Assembly (NCBI GenBank): GCA_013289685.1
Contig: JABCZL010000022.1
Span: 1 to 64,000 of the forward strand
Source of the DNA: Acidobacteriota bacterium
GTDB taxonomy: Bacteria; Acidobacteriota; Terriglobia; Terriglobales; Acidobacteriaceae
Direction: 5' to 3'
DNA: 64,000 nt
Part shown: positions 7,874 through 17,287 of the stretch, piece after piece
How the letters are laid out: every line of letters starts with the position of its first letter
Position numbering within the stretch: position 1 is the first letter of the stretch
The notes under the pieces: model-generated
The model's database searches: none
Seen by the model: only the letters and a program-made list of their open reading frames with translations
What the model was told of the DNA's origin: nothing
Made by a program: the position numbers and the translations under genes

Positions 7874-10468
7874 ATGGACCACCTCCGCGTACTGCGGGTC
7901 GTCATCGCCTCCCCCGGAGACGTCAAACCCGAACGCGAAAGCATCCCCCGCGTTGTCGAAGAAGTAAATCGCAACATCGCCCACCCTCGCGGACTGCACC
8001 TCGAAGTCCACCGCTGGGAAACCGACTCCTATCCCGGCTTCCATCTCGAAGGGCCGCAGGGACTCATCGACCCTATCCTGAAGATCGAAGATTGCGACAT
8101 CCTAATGGGCATTTTCTGGAGGCGCTTCGGTACGCCAGTTACTGATGCCAAGTCCGGCACCGAGCATGAGTTCCGCCTCGCCTACGAAGCTTGGAAGAAA
8201 AACCGCAAGCCACAAATCATGGTTTACTTTTCCCAGAAGCCATACACACCACAGTCGAGAGACGACACCGACCAATGGGGACTCGTGCTGCAATTCAAGA
8301 AAGAGTTCCCACGCGAGGGTCTCTGGTGGGATTACAAGAAGAGAGGGGAGTTCGAGGAGCGCACCAGAAACCACCTAACTAACTTTCTGTCCACACAGTT
8401 CCCCCTCGACAAGCTAACTCTCGAGCCAGCGGTACTCGCTCCCCGCTTCCAAGTTCCGCCCCCGCCCGCCGACTTCACCGGACGCAAAGACGAACTCCGC
8501 AGGCTCCGTGCCGCCATCGAAAAAGGCTGCGTCCACATCTCGGGACTCCAGGGCCAAGGCGGGGTCGGCAAGACTGCCCTCGCTCTCAAACTGGCCGCCG
8601 AGCTCGCGCCCAACTTTCCCGATGCGCAAATCTATCTCGACCTCAAAGGCACCAGCGACAAACCTCTCAGCGCCGCCGAGGCCATGTCGCACGTCCTCCG
8701 CACCTTCCATCCCAAAGCCAAGCTGCCCGAAGACGAAGAAGAACTCTGTACTCTATTCCGTTTTGTCCTCCAGGACAAGCGCGCCCTGCTCCTAATGGAC
8801 AACGCCAAAGACGCCGCCCAGGTTCAATCTCTCATCCCCCCTGACGGCTGCACCTTGTTGGTCACGTCCCGCTTCCGCTTCCACTTGCGCGGTGTTACAC
8901 CAAAGAATCTCGACACACTTTCCCCCGCAGATGCAAAGAAGCTTCTGCTTCGCATCGCCCCTCGAATCGATGGTGAAGCCGAAGCCATAGCCGCGTTGTG
9001 CGGTCGCTTGCCTCTTGCCCTCTGTCTGGCGGCAACCTACATCGTCGAGAGCTTTAACATCGTCACTCCGGCAGACTATCGGCAGATGCTCGCGGGCGAG
9101 AAGAATCGCCTGAAGCTCTTGGGCGGCGACAAAGGTGTGGGAGCCTCTATCACTCTGAGCTACAACCTGCTCGAAGACGAAGAGCAAAAGCGCTGGCGCA
9201 TGTTGGCAGTCTTTCCCGACACATTCGATACCGCCGCCGCCGCTGCCGTCTGGGAGATAGAAATCGACGGGGCCAAAGAAACGCTCAGCCGCCTCATGCA
9301 ATACTCCATGCTCGAATGGAAGGAACCCGCCAGGCGCTACCGTCTGCACGACCTCATGCGCGATTTTGCCCGCCAACGCCTGACACGCGCCGAATCCGAT
9401 ATCGCCTCCCGAATGCATGCCCGGCACTACGGAGCGGTACTGTCGAGAGTTGACGATTTCTATCGGAAGGGTCGCGACTCAATAGTAAATGGTCTTGCCC
9501 TCTTTGACCTCGAGTGGGGAAACATCCAAACCGGGCAGGCGTGGGCCGAGACCCATTCGCCAGAGGGCGGCAACGCTGCGAAACTGTGCAGCGGCTATCC
9601 CGATTCGGGCGCTTACATCCTTCACATGCGTCAGCATCCCAGCGAACAGGTTCGCTGGAATACGGCAGGGCTCACTGCCGCCCGCCAACTAAGGGACCGC
9701 GCAGCAGAGGGCCGTCACCTCTGCAACCTCGGCAACGCAAGCTACTCGTTGGGCCTTTACCGTCCTGCCATCAAGTGTCATAAGCAACACTTGGTCATCG
9801 CCCGCGAGGTCGGCGACCGCTCGGGCGAAGGCGTGTCCTTGAACGGCCTAGGTATCGCATACTATTCATTGGGCGACTTCCCCCGCGCCATCGAGTATTA
9901 CAAGCAGGCTCTCGTGATTGCGCGAAAGATTCCAGACCGTCGCGGCGTAGGTAACGCGCTTGGCAACTTAGGTACCACATACGCCGACTTGGGCAAATAC
10001 GACCAGGCGATCAAGTGCCACGAGCAGCGCCTGGCTATCGCCCGCACGATGGGCGACCGACAAGCCGAAGGGCAGGCCCTAGGAAACCTCGGCATCGCGC
10101 ATCGTTCGTTGGGCAAACACAAGCGCGCCATCGGGTACCACGAGAAGGCCCTGGCGATCAATCGCGAAATCGGCGACCGCTGGGGCGAGGGCAGGGATCT
10201 CGGCAATCTGGGCTATGCGTATGCAGAATTAGGCAATTCCCCACTCGCCATCGAGTACTACAAACAGGCGCTAGCCATCGCCCGCGAAATCGGCGACCGG
10301 CGGAGCGAAGGGAACACGCTGGGGAACATGAGCCTGACGCTGGACAAACTCGGCGAACGCAAGAAGGCCATCGAACACGCCAAAGCCTCGCTAAAGATCC
10401 GAGAGCAGATCGAAGACCCCAACGCCGCGAAGGTCAGAAAGCAACTCGAAGAGTGGCGTAGCGCCTGA
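7874..10468 (+). CDS. DUF4062-NB-ARC-TPR protein, NLR-like STAND ATPase
   Basis: 864 residues from the ATG at 7874, which has AGAGGAG upstream; the frame is open further 5' but with low-quality sequence. Residues 5-180 form a DUF4062 domain (VVIASPGDVKPERES, ILMGIFWRRFG, SGTEHEF), a Rossmann-like module often fused to STAND ATPases. NB-ARC follows: FTGR at 201, P-loop GQGGVGKT at 227-234, kinase-2 LLLMDN at 305-310, LVTSR at 329-333, CGRLPLAL at 376-383, and an MHD-like LHD at 491-493. Residues 612-851 are exactly six 40-residue TPRs. The layout is effector-NTPase-sensor, as in plant and animal NLRs and bacterial Avs-like immunity. A defence role is inferred from architecture and location. 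Confidence 0.88.
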   Translation: MDHLRVLRVVIASPGDVKPERESIPRVVEEVNRNIAHPRGLHLEVHRWETDSYPGFHLEGPQGLIDPILKIEDCDILMGIFWRRFGTPVTDAKSGTEHEFRLAYEAWKKNRKPQIMVYFSQKPYTPQSRDDTDQWGLVLQFKKEFPREGLWWDYKKRGEFEERTRNHLTNFLSTQFPLDKLTLEPAVLAPRFQVPPPPADFTGRKDELRRLRAAIEKGCVHISGLQGQGGVGKTALALKLAAELAPNFPDAQIYLDLKGTSDKPLSAAEAMSHVLRTFHPKAKLPEDEEELCTLFRFVLQDKRALLLMDNAKDAAQVQSLIPPDGCTLLVTSRFRFHLRGVTPKNLDTLSPADAKKLLLRIAPRIDGEAEAIAALCGRLPLALCLAATYIVESFNIVTPADYRQMLAGEKNRLKLLGGDKGVGASITLSYNLLEDEEQKRWRMLAVFPDTFDTAAAAAVWEIEIDGAKETLSRLMQYSMLEWKEPARRYRLHDLMRDFARQRLTRAESDIASRMHARHYGAVLSRVDDFYRKGRDSIVNGLALFDLEWGNIQTGQAWAETHSPEGGNAAKLCSGYPDSGAYILHMRQHPSEQVRWNTAGLTAARQLRDRAAEGRHLCNLGNASYSLGLYRPAIKCHKQHLVIAREVGDRSGEGVSLNGLGIAYYSLGDFPRAIEYYKQALVIARKIPDRRGVGNALGNLGTTYADLGKYDQAIKCHEQRLAIARTMGDRQAEGQALGNLGIAHRSLGKHKRAIGYHEKALAINREIGDRWGEGRDLGNLGYAYAELGNSPLAIEYYKQALAIAREIGDRRSEGNTLGNMSLTLDKLGERKKAIEHAKASLKIREQIEDPNAAKVRKQLEEWRSA
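9707..10426 (+). repeat. six in-frame 120-bp TPR repeats
   Basis: Six consecutive 40-codon units encode a consensus like EGxxLGNLGxAYxxLGxxxxAI, each ending in a IAREIGDR-type tail. Units start at residues 612, 652, 692, 732, 772 and 812, with no indels in the array. The strict phase suggests recent unit duplication or recombination. The last unit is the most diverged (IEDPNA in place of GDR). Confidence 0.85.
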
Positions 10469-10965
10469 CGAACCGAGCCTCGAACCATCCAACCCGCCCT
10501 TAACTCTTTTCCGATCGAACCCTATCCTCCGCCTCGGGCGCGACCTTGGGCGCGGTGCGGAGAAACCTCATCAGTCCCGCGCCGGTGGCCTTTCCCACTC
10601 GCTTCTTGAAAAAGTCGGATCAAACGCGGCTGACCCTCATGGCGGGTTCCAGTGACTGATGATCATTCAGTTCCTTACTTCAAAACCGATGTTCTGAGGT
10701 CCAGTTGGGAACGCTGCTTCGCAGCGGCTGAAGAATGACACGCCACCCCTGCGAGGGTGCTGTGCGGCAACTCGGGTTGCTGCACGGTTACCACTCAAAA
10801 CAAAGCAGATGGCGATTCCAGGTTGCTGTGGGGCAACCTGAGACTCTCAAAGAAAACTCCCGCGCCAACGCTTCCCCAGCTCGAAACCCCTTGACACGCA
10901 TCCATAAAAGTACGACTATTCGATGTATGTCATACAATTAATCTGATGTATGGCATGGAGGAGCG
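10469..10965. other. 497-bp non-coding region upstream of mobilisation genes; possible oriT
   Basis: No credible gene. Two features stand out. First, paired hairpins: a 10-4-10 near-perfect inverted repeat at 10762-10785 and a perfect 8-6-8 repeat at 10819-10840. They share the 13-bp unit GCTGTGsGGCAAC at 10759-10771 and 10825-10837. Second, a promoter/operator region sits just before 10966 (separate entry). Hairpins and direct repeats next to an RHH protein, a MobC-like protein and a relaxase are the usual makeup of an origin of transfer. No nic site could be recognised. Confidence 0.35.
10891..10960 (+). promoter_or_regulatory. promoter, operator repeats and RBS of the 366-residue RHH gene
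   Basis: TTGACA at 10891-10896 is a consensus -35. A -10 is less certain: GACTAT at 10914 has the right 17-bp spacing, and TACAAT at 10933 is a better box at the wrong distance. TGTATG-T-CATACA (10924-10936) is a perfect 6-1-6 palindrome, and a partial second copy, TGTATGGCATGG, starts at 10947. The sites are 23 bp apart, about two helical turns, which suits binding of an RHH dimer pair and autoregulation. GGAGG at 10956-10960 is the RBS. Confidence 0.5.
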
Positions 10966-12066
10966 ATGCCAGATCAGCCCCAAACTCAGACTCTCTCCCT
11001 TCGAATCAGCGAGGGCCTGCGCAAGCGCCTAGATCATATCCGAAAAGTCACCTCATTGCGGAAAGGCGAGGACGTATCGACATCCGAGATTGCCAAGCAA
11101 CTGCTGGAATCGTCGCCTGCTGACCGGCTCGAAGTAACCGAGCTGATACGGGAGCCAACCGAATGCCTCTTGCGAATTCGTAAGAAATGCGAAGCCGAGC
11201 AGCCGCTCTCATTGGCTGAGTGGACGGTCCTCGCGTACTACGTCCAGCAAGGCGCAGATGCCATCTGCAATACCCCGGTTTCCCGTGAGTCCTGCATTGC
11301 CTTTCTAGAAGCATTTCAGGCGGTTTATAAGTTGAGGAAAAAACCCAACCCAGGCAAGGACGAGTATTACCTCACTAAGCTTCCAAGCGAATTCCGACCA
11401 GGGGAGAGAACGCAGCCCGCCAGCCCCGAGGCGGTGCGGCAGACCGTTGCCGAAACAGTACGACAGCTTGCTGACCCGGCCATGAAGTGGAGACCCATCC
11501 TTGCTGGGCGCAATCTGTATGTGTTTCTCGACGGCGATGAAGTTAACGACGCCGATGCCGTGAACCGCGCCCTTCGTCCCTACTGGGAGGGGCTTTGGCG
11601 GATGGCCGCGCGCGGTCATTACTTTCTCTACAAAAAGCCGATCCGTGGCAAGGTCAACTCCAGTGATTCTGTCGTCCAGCCTGCAATCCCGAACGTTTTC
11701 GAATCTAACTTTGTGCTGTCCTTCGTGCGCGGCGACGGCAACGATGTACTCCTGTCGTTTAGCTTTCCCGGCCCACACGGTCCCGTGTACCCCATGAGTT
11801 CCTATCCGATGATTCAGGAGTTTCGCGCGATGTTGAACGGATTGACGGCGAAGTCCCGACACTGGAACGGAGAATACTTCTTTGGATACACGTGGGACCG
11901 GGAGGGAGAGACCCAGTTCTCGTTTCGCGCTCATGCAAACGGCATCACCTTTGGCTTTTCCCAAGAGGAGTGGAACGCAGTACGAAAACTCTTCCGCCGG
12001 GCTTGGGAGATGCCAGAACTCCAGGCCACATGGGACGAACTAACGATGGAATACGGTGACCTGTGA
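10966..12066 (+). CDS. RHH-type mobilisation-region protein, unknown function
   Basis: 366 residues. The first ~60 look like a ribbon-helix-helix DNA-binding segment (TLSLRISEGLRKRLDHIR…VSTSEIAKQLLES). The rest is a mixed domain with no known motif, containing LYVFLDGDEVNDADAVNRAL and a C-terminal WNAVRKLFRRAWEMPELQATW stretch split by a turn. It ends in a 4-nt overlap (GTGA) with the MobC-like gene, so it belongs to the mobilisation operon. It may be a relaxosome or autoregulatory protein; the palindromic sites upstream support a DNA-binding role. Function otherwise unknown. Confidence 0.7.
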   Translation: MPDQPQTQTLSLRISEGLRKRLDHIRKVTSLRKGEDVSTSEIAKQLLESSPADRLEVTELIREPTECLLRIRKKCEAEQPLSLAEWTVLAYYVQQGADAICNTPVSRESCIAFLEAFQAVYKLRKKPNPGKDEYYLTKLPSEFRPGERTQPASPEAVRQTVAETVRQLADPAMKWRPILAGRNLYVFLDGDEVNDADAVNRALRPYWEGLWRMAARGHYFLYKKPIRGKVNSSDSVVQPAIPNVFESNFVLSFVRGDGNDVLLSFSFPGPHGPVYPMSSYPMIQEFRAMLNGLTAKSRHWNGEYFFGYTWDREGETQFSFRAHANGITFGFSQEEWNAVRKLFRRAWEMPELQATWDELTMEYGDL

Positions 12067-12428
12067 CAACCGGACAGTCATTCCGCACGAAATCGCTCAC
12101 TGCCAAAGTGACTGAGGAGGAGTATGTCCGCCTGCTGGAACTGGCGACAGCCGCAGGTCAGAGCATGGGCGAATGGGCGCGCACGGTTTTGCTGGCGCAA
12201 GTGAATTCCAGCCAAGAGATCATCCTGGCCGAAATACTAGCTTTGCGCATGCTGTACCTGAACAGCGTGCAGATTCTTGGACAGCGACGGGAACTGACCA
12301 CCGAAGAACTGAGGAAGCTCATTGAGCGAGTGGACCGCGAGAAGCAGGGTAAAGCGCAGGAGCGGCTGAGTGGACAAAATAGCAACCGGCCCAGCCCGGA
12401 AAACTCAGCCAACAGCGCCGCCATTTGA
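12063..12428 (+). CDS. MobC-like relaxosome accessory protein
   Basis: 121 residues with GTG start inside the previous stop. The N-terminal half resembles MobC/RHH relaxosome proteins: SLTAKVTEEEYVRLLELA, then SMGEWARTVLLAQ, followed by an amphipathic helix ending in a basic, polar tail. Such proteins bind oriT and help the relaxase open DNA. Neighbours upstream (RHH protein) and downstream (coupling protein, relaxase) fit. Confidence in the family is moderate because the protein is small. Confidence 0.65.
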   Translation: MTTGQSFRTKSLTAKVTEEEYVRLLELATAAGQSMGEWARTVLLAQVNSSQEIILAEILALRMLYLNSVQILGQRRELTTEELRKLIERVDREKQGKAQERLSGQNSNRPSPENSANSAAI

Positions 12429-12500
12429 ACCGGATTCAAGGCCGGTGGGATGCGCTGGAATTCGAGATCGACTGACTTGGGGCGGGAAGGAAGTAAAGCC

Positions 12501-14522
12501 GTGAACAGGAAATGGGGACGCGACGAGACGTATTACTGGCCGAGCCACAAGCCAGTGTGGACGATCAGCGCCTTTGCTGTCGGAGTGCTAGCACTCTTTG
12601 GAATGGCGATCTATCAGGCCAGGGTGCAATGGACGCCGCTACAGCGCTATTGGCTCCCGAACTATCTCAAGACGCAGCTGGCGACAAGCCTCGGTTTTCC
12701 CCCGATTAATTACCGTCTCCTCGAAGTGGAAGACCGACAGGGGCGTCACCGATTAGCGGTTGAGACGGATGTCGCACCGTGGGAAGGTCCCCTGCCGCGC
12801 GGGGCGACTATTCCGCTGATCCTATCGAAGGAAGCGGCACGGCAGGACCTGCATCTGGCGCTGGAACCAGCGCAAAAATACAAGAATAAGGAACTCAGCG
12901 ACTACGCTCAACACTGGATTTACCAAGACCAAACTTGGGGCGACTTCCTGCATTGGCCGCTCGTTACCGGTCTAGCAGTTTTCGGCTGGCTGTCGATCTT
13001 TGCTGTACCCAAAGACTGGCAGCGGCGGCGCGTGCTCAAGTATGGGCGCCGGACCAAAGGCCCAGAGTTCGCCACGGCGGCGCAGTTCAACCGTAGCCAG
13101 CAATCCGATGGCATAGGTTTCATCACAAAAGAGCCGCGCACAGTGGGTGAATTCCTGCTGCAGCGTGACGGGAAACTGGTGCGGATTCCGCGCGAGCGGG
13201 AGAGTTCGCATTTCATGATGATCGGCGATACCGGCGCAGGCAAATCGTCGCTTATCCGCCAGATCCTCATGCAGGTGGAAGGGCGGGGAGAAACCGCGAT
13301 TGTGTACGATCCGGCGCTCGAATACACACCGCAGTTTTACGAGCCCAGCCGTGGCGATGTGATCTTGAACGCGGTAGATGCACGTATGCCCTATTGGTCA
13401 CCGTGCGATGAAGTGCAGCATGAAGCAGAAGCCGAAGGGTTGGCAGCGGCGCTCTTCAAAGACGATCCCCGCACCAATCCGTTTTTCGTGATGGTGCCGC
13501 GCCAGATCTTCGCCCACCTGCTGATCGAGCAACCGAAGCGGACACCGCAGGAGCTACTCGCCATTCTGCGAGATGAGCGCGAGCTGGCAAAGAGACTCAA
13601 GGGCACCGAGCACGCGGCAGCAATCTATCCCGATGCGGGACCGCAGCGTGGCGGTATGATCGCAACTCTCAACAGCGTGAGCAATGCACTGAAGCTGTTG
13701 CCCCGAAGAGAAGAAGCTAAGGCGAACTGGACGGCGGTGGAATGGGCGCGGCAGCGGGACGGGTGGTTGTTCATCACCAGCCCGCCGGAGTTCCGCGAGA
13801 GACAGCGGCCCCTCATCAGCATGTGGCTCGACATGCTGGTGCTGCGCACCATGAACCAGGGCAAGCCCGGTGCGCGCCCCGTCTGGTTCATTCTGGACGA
13901 GCTCCAGAGCTTACATGCGTTGCCGCAGTTACACACAGCGATTACCGAGAGCAGGAAGGCCAGAAACCCGGTCGTGCTCGGCTTCCAAGGCCGCAGCCAG
14001 CTTGAAGATCTTTACGGTCGCAAGGCGGAAGCGATGCTCTCCCAACCTGCGACGAAAGTCTTTTTGCGCACGGATGAGGCCAACTCCTCAAAGTGGATCA
14101 GCCAGACCATCGGCGAAGTGGAAATCGAGCGATTGCGTGAAAGCCGCATGGAAGGGCACTTCCCCAGGAACAGGCGGGATTCCCGCAACTACCAGCTTGA
14201 GCGGACGACCGAGCCGTTGGTGATGGCATCAGAAATCCAGGGCCTTCCCGATCTGCGCGCCTATTTGAAAAGTGGCAACCTAGTAGTTCCGCTGAGCTTC
14301 CCTTACATCGAGCTACCAAAGCGCCACGAGGCGCTGGTTGAGCGAAAACTCCCGGCACAGCTGCCAAAGGAAGCGAGCGCGCAGACCGCAACCGCGTCTC
14401 GGAATGGCGATGTCTGCGTTCTGACGCGCAGCTTGCCACCGCCGATCCCGCCACAGCGTCAGCAGCAAGCGAAACCACGACCGACGCGGGCGGCGAACGA
14501 TGACCTGCCCTTCTTGGAGTAA
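12501..14522 (+). CDS. type IV coupling protein, VirD4/TraD-like ATPase
   Basis: 673 residues from a GTG with GGAAGGAAG upstream; an in-frame ATG at 12450 is less likely. Two membrane segments occur (~residues 20-40 and ~155-180, WPLVTGLAVFGWLSIF). Then come Walker A GDTGAGKSS near residue 242 and Walker B WFILDEL near 462-468, with a TraG/TraD C-terminal pattern (LGFQGRSQLEDLYG, FLRTDEANSSKWIS). It carries the relaxase-DNA complex to a secretion channel. Its stop lies 4 bp before the relaxase ATG. No VirB genes are in the window, so mating-pair formation must come from outside or from left of the window. Confidence 0.9.
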   Translation: MNRKWGRDETYYWPSHKPVWTISAFAVGVLALFGMAIYQARVQWTPLQRYWLPNYLKTQLATSLGFPPINYRLLEVEDRQGRHRLAVETDVAPWEGPLPRGATIPLILSKEAARQDLHLALEPAQKYKNKELSDYAQHWIYQDQTWGDFLHWPLVTGLAVFGWLSIFAVPKDWQRRRVLKYGRRTKGPEFATAAQFNRSQQSDGIGFITKEPRTVGEFLLQRDGKLVRIPRERESSHFMMIGDTGAGKSSLIRQILMQVEGRGETAIVYDPALEYTPQFYEPSRGDVILNAVDARMPYWSPCDEVQHEAEAEGLAAALFKDDPRTNPFFVMVPRQIFAHLLIEQPKRTPQELLAILRDERELAKRLKGTEHAAAIYPDAGPQRGGMIATLNSVSNALKLLPRREEAKANWTAVEWARQRDGWLFITSPPEFRERQRPLISMWLDMLVLRTMNQGKPGARPVWFILDELQSLHALPQLHTAITESRKARNPVVLGFQGRSQLEDLYGRKAEAMLSQPATKVFLRTDEANSSKWISQTIGEVEIERLRESRMEGHFPRNRRDSRNYQLERTTEPLVMASEIQGLPDLRAYLKSGNLVVPLSFPYIELPKRHEALVERKLPAQLPKEASAQTATASRNGDVCVLTRSLPPPIPPQRQQQAKPRPTRAANDDLPFLE

Positions 14523-14526
14523 AACG

Positions 14527-17262
14527 ATGCTGACCATTTCCAAGCCGCTGTCATCTGGCCAGGCGCAGGCGTACCACAAGGAAGAGTTTGCCAATGCGCG
14601 GGACAACTATTACTCAGAAGGCGACCGTGTGCGCGGCGAGTGGCACGGCAAATTGGCCGAACAGTGGGACCTTAAAGGTGAGGTCAACGAAGAGCACTTT
14701 GCGCGACTCGCAGATGGCCAGCATCCACTCACGGGTGCGCAGCTGGTGCAGCACCGGGCGGCGATGGAGTACGTCACCGACCGCGGTGAAGAAGTAAAGA
14801 CAATGGAGCACCGCGCTGGGTGGGATGCGACATTCTCCGCGCCCAAGAGCGTCAGTTTAACCGCACTGGTGGGTGGCGATGAGCGAGTGCGGGCAGCGCA
14901 CCGGGAGAGCGTCAATGTTGCTCTTGATGAACTCGAAAAATATGTGCAGGCCCGCATTGGCGGCAATCATCCAGCAGAGACAACCGGCAAATGGATTGCC
15001 GCGAAATTTGAGCACGATTCGAGCCGCCCGGTCGAGGGCTACGCCGCGCCGCAACTCCACACGCATGTTGTGTTCTTCAACATGACCGAGCGGGAAACCG
15101 GCGAAATGCGTGCCCTGCAACCGAGAGAACTGTACCGCTCACAGCAGTACGCCACCGCAATATACCGTTCGGAGTTGGCACTTCGCCTTGTGACCCTTGG
15201 TTACGAAATTGAGCAGAGCGTCCATGGCGCGCCTGAAATTCGGGGCTACTCGCAAGAATATCTTGAGGCCAGCAGCCCGCGTCGCCAACAAATCAAAGAC
15301 CACTTGACGGAAGGAGGACTGAGCGGAGCTGAATCGGCACAGATTGCCGCCCACCGCACCCGCGAAGCCAAATTGAACATCACGCACGAAGAAATGCAGC
15401 GCCGCCATGACGAGATGGCGAAAGAGTACGGTAACCAGCCAGAGCGAATCGTGCGTGAGGCTCAGTCCCGCGCTTATGAGATCGCAGCCAGGAGCGAGGA
15501 GCAAACGAACGCAACAGCCCGCGAAGCCGTCCGGTACTCGGTTGAAAGGAACTTCGAGCGCGAAGCCGTCTCGGACGAACGTGAGCTGATGCGGGATGCA
15601 CTGAAACGTGCGATGGGCGAGGCTCCGTTTTCGAGAATTCAGCAGCAATTCGATCAAGCGGTGGAGAACGGCGACCTAATTCAGAAGGAAGCTCACGGCA
15701 TTAGACGGAGCTTTACCACGGACGAGATGATCGCGCTGGAGCACGGCAATATACGCCTCATGCGTAGCACCCAGGAACAATATCCGGTTCTCGCCGATGA
15801 CGGCACCCGAAGGGAGATTGAGCACGACTACACGCATCTCAGCAGCAGCCAGCATCGGGCGGTACAGGAGGTTCTCAGCAGTCGCGATCAGATCACGGCG
15901 CTTGAGGGCGTAGCCGGGGCAGGCAAAACCACTTCTTTGACAGCCATTCGTGACGCCGCCGAACGCGAGGGCTACAGCGTCGAGGGTTTTGCACCTACCT
16001 CGCGAGCCGCGCACAAACTTGGAGAAGCCGGAATCCTCTCGAACACATTACAGCACCACCTTGCCCGTGGAACGCAGGTTGATACCGGAGAAAAACATCT
16101 GTACGTGCTGGATGAATCGAGTCTCGCCAGTACTCGGCAGATCAATGACTTCCTACAGCGGCTGGGAGAACTAGACCGAGTGTTGCTTGTGGGTGACGTG
16201 CGACAGCACGAAGCTGTCGAAGCCGGACGCCCTTATTACCAGTTACAGGAAGCCGGAATGCGAACCGCGCATCTGGACGAGATCATCCGCCAGAAGGACC
16301 CGGCGCTCAAGGAAGCAGTTGAGCAGCTTGCCCGAGGCGAAATTCACGTCGCCGTCGAAAACCTGGACCGCCAAGGGCGGGTACAACAAATCGAAAACCG
16401 GGAAGAACGATTCCAGGCAATCGCCCAGGAGTATGCCTGTTTTCCCCAAGGCACGCTGGTGGTTTCCCCAGACAACCAATCCCGCCGTGAACTGAACGGC
16501 ATAATTCATGACGAACTACAAGAGCGCGGCCAGGTCCAGCCTCACGAGCAGTCCGTCCGTGTGCTGGAGACCCGTCAGGAACTGACCGGCGCAGACCGTG
16601 CATGGGCGGAACAATACTTGCCCGGCGATGTGTTGCGTTATTCGCGAGGCAGCAGAGTGGTGGGAGTAACTGCCGGCCAGTATGCCACGGTCACAGACAC
16701 GGACGCCAAACAGAACCTGCTCACTGTTGAACGCCAGGACGGCCAGCATGTGAGCTACGACCCGCGCCGCCTGCAGGGAGTTTCGGTCTACCGGGAAGCA
16801 GAGCGTAATTTCGCCGAAGGCGACCGTATCCAGTTCACCGCTCCCTCAAAAGAGTTGCACGTTGCCAGCCGCGAGTTGGGAACGATTGTACGAATCGATG
16901 AACGCGGCGAGATTGCCGTGCGCACCGATTCAGGAAGAGTGGTGGAATTCCAACTGAAAAACCACCCTCATCTCGACTATGGCTACGCCGTTACGAGCCA
17001 CAGCAGCCAGGGCCAGACCGCCGACCGTGTACTGATCCACGCCGACACCGAAGAAAGCTCGCACCTGGTAAATAGCCGCATGGCGTATGTCGCTGTCTCA
17101 CGTGGACGCTACGATGCCCAGATTTACACCAACGACAAATCGGAACTCGCGCAGCACTTGAGTCGCGATGTTTCACACAGCACGGCCATCCACACCGGCC
17201 AAGACCATGCAGGCACGACACATTCGCAGGCCCATGTTCAGGGTGAGGCGCTCGGAATGTGA
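14527..17262 (+). CDS. MobF-family conjugative relaxase-helicase (TrwC/TraI-like)
   Basis: 911 residues from ATG 14527 (GGAG upstream); an upstream in-frame ATG at 14500 is in the previous gene. The N-terminal relaxase domain has candidate catalytic tyrosines at Y28/Y29 and the metal-binding histidines H163, H178 and H180 (QLHTHVVFFN). It also has WDATFSAPKSVSL, a MobF signature. A RecD-like helicase follows: Walker A EGVAGAGKT near 460-468, FAPTSRAAHKLGEAGI, VLDESSLAS (motif II), and a C-terminal GYAVTSHSSQGQTADRVL. It nicks oriT, stays bound to the 5' end and unwinds DNA for transfer. Full length for this family. Confidence 0.93.
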   Translation: MLTISKPLSSGQAQAYHKEEFANARDNYYSEGDRVRGEWHGKLAEQWDLKGEVNEEHFARLADGQHPLTGAQLVQHRAAMEYVTDRGEEVKTMEHRAGWDATFSAPKSVSLTALVGGDERVRAAHRESVNVALDELEKYVQARIGGNHPAETTGKWIAAKFEHDSSRPVEGYAAPQLHTHVVFFNMTERETGEMRALQPRELYRSQQYATAIYRSELALRLVTLGYEIEQSVHGAPEIRGYSQEYLEASSPRRQQIKDHLTEGGLSGAESAQIAAHRTREAKLNITHEEMQRRHDEMAKEYGNQPERIVREAQSRAYEIAARSEEQTNATAREAVRYSVERNFEREAVSDERELMRDALKRAMGEAPFSRIQQQFDQAVENGDLIQKEAHGIRRSFTTDEMIALEHGNIRLMRSTQEQYPVLADDGTRREIEHDYTHLSSSQHRAVQEVLSSRDQITALEGVAGAGKTTSLTAIRDAAEREGYSVEGFAPTSRAAHKLGEAGILSNTLQHHLARGTQVDTGEKHLYVLDESSLASTRQINDFLQRLGELDRVLLVGDVRQHEAVEAGRPYYQLQEAGMRTAHLDEIIRQKDPALKEAVEQLARGEIHVAVENLDRQGRVQQIENREERFQAIAQEYACFPQGTLVVSPDNQSRRELNGIIHDELQERGQVQPHEQSVRVLETRQELTGADRAWAEQYLPGDVLRYSRGSRVVGVTAGQYATVTDTDAKQNLLTVERQDGQHVSYDPRRLQGVSVYREAERNFAEGDRIQFTAPSKELHVASRELGTIVRIDERGEIAVRTDSGRVVEFQLKNHPHLDYGYAVTSHSSQGQTADRVLIHADTEESSHLVNSRMAYVAVSRGRYDAQIYTNDKSELAQHLSRDVSHSTAIHTGQDHAGTTHSQAHVQGEALGM

Positions 17263-17287
17263 GAACGGGTTGAAATGGAGTAGCACC

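Noticed and set aside
9704-10430. Regularly spaced repeats in this interval as a possible CRISPR array
   Set aside because: Units are 120 bp, in frame, and encode TPRs; no spacers or cas genes.
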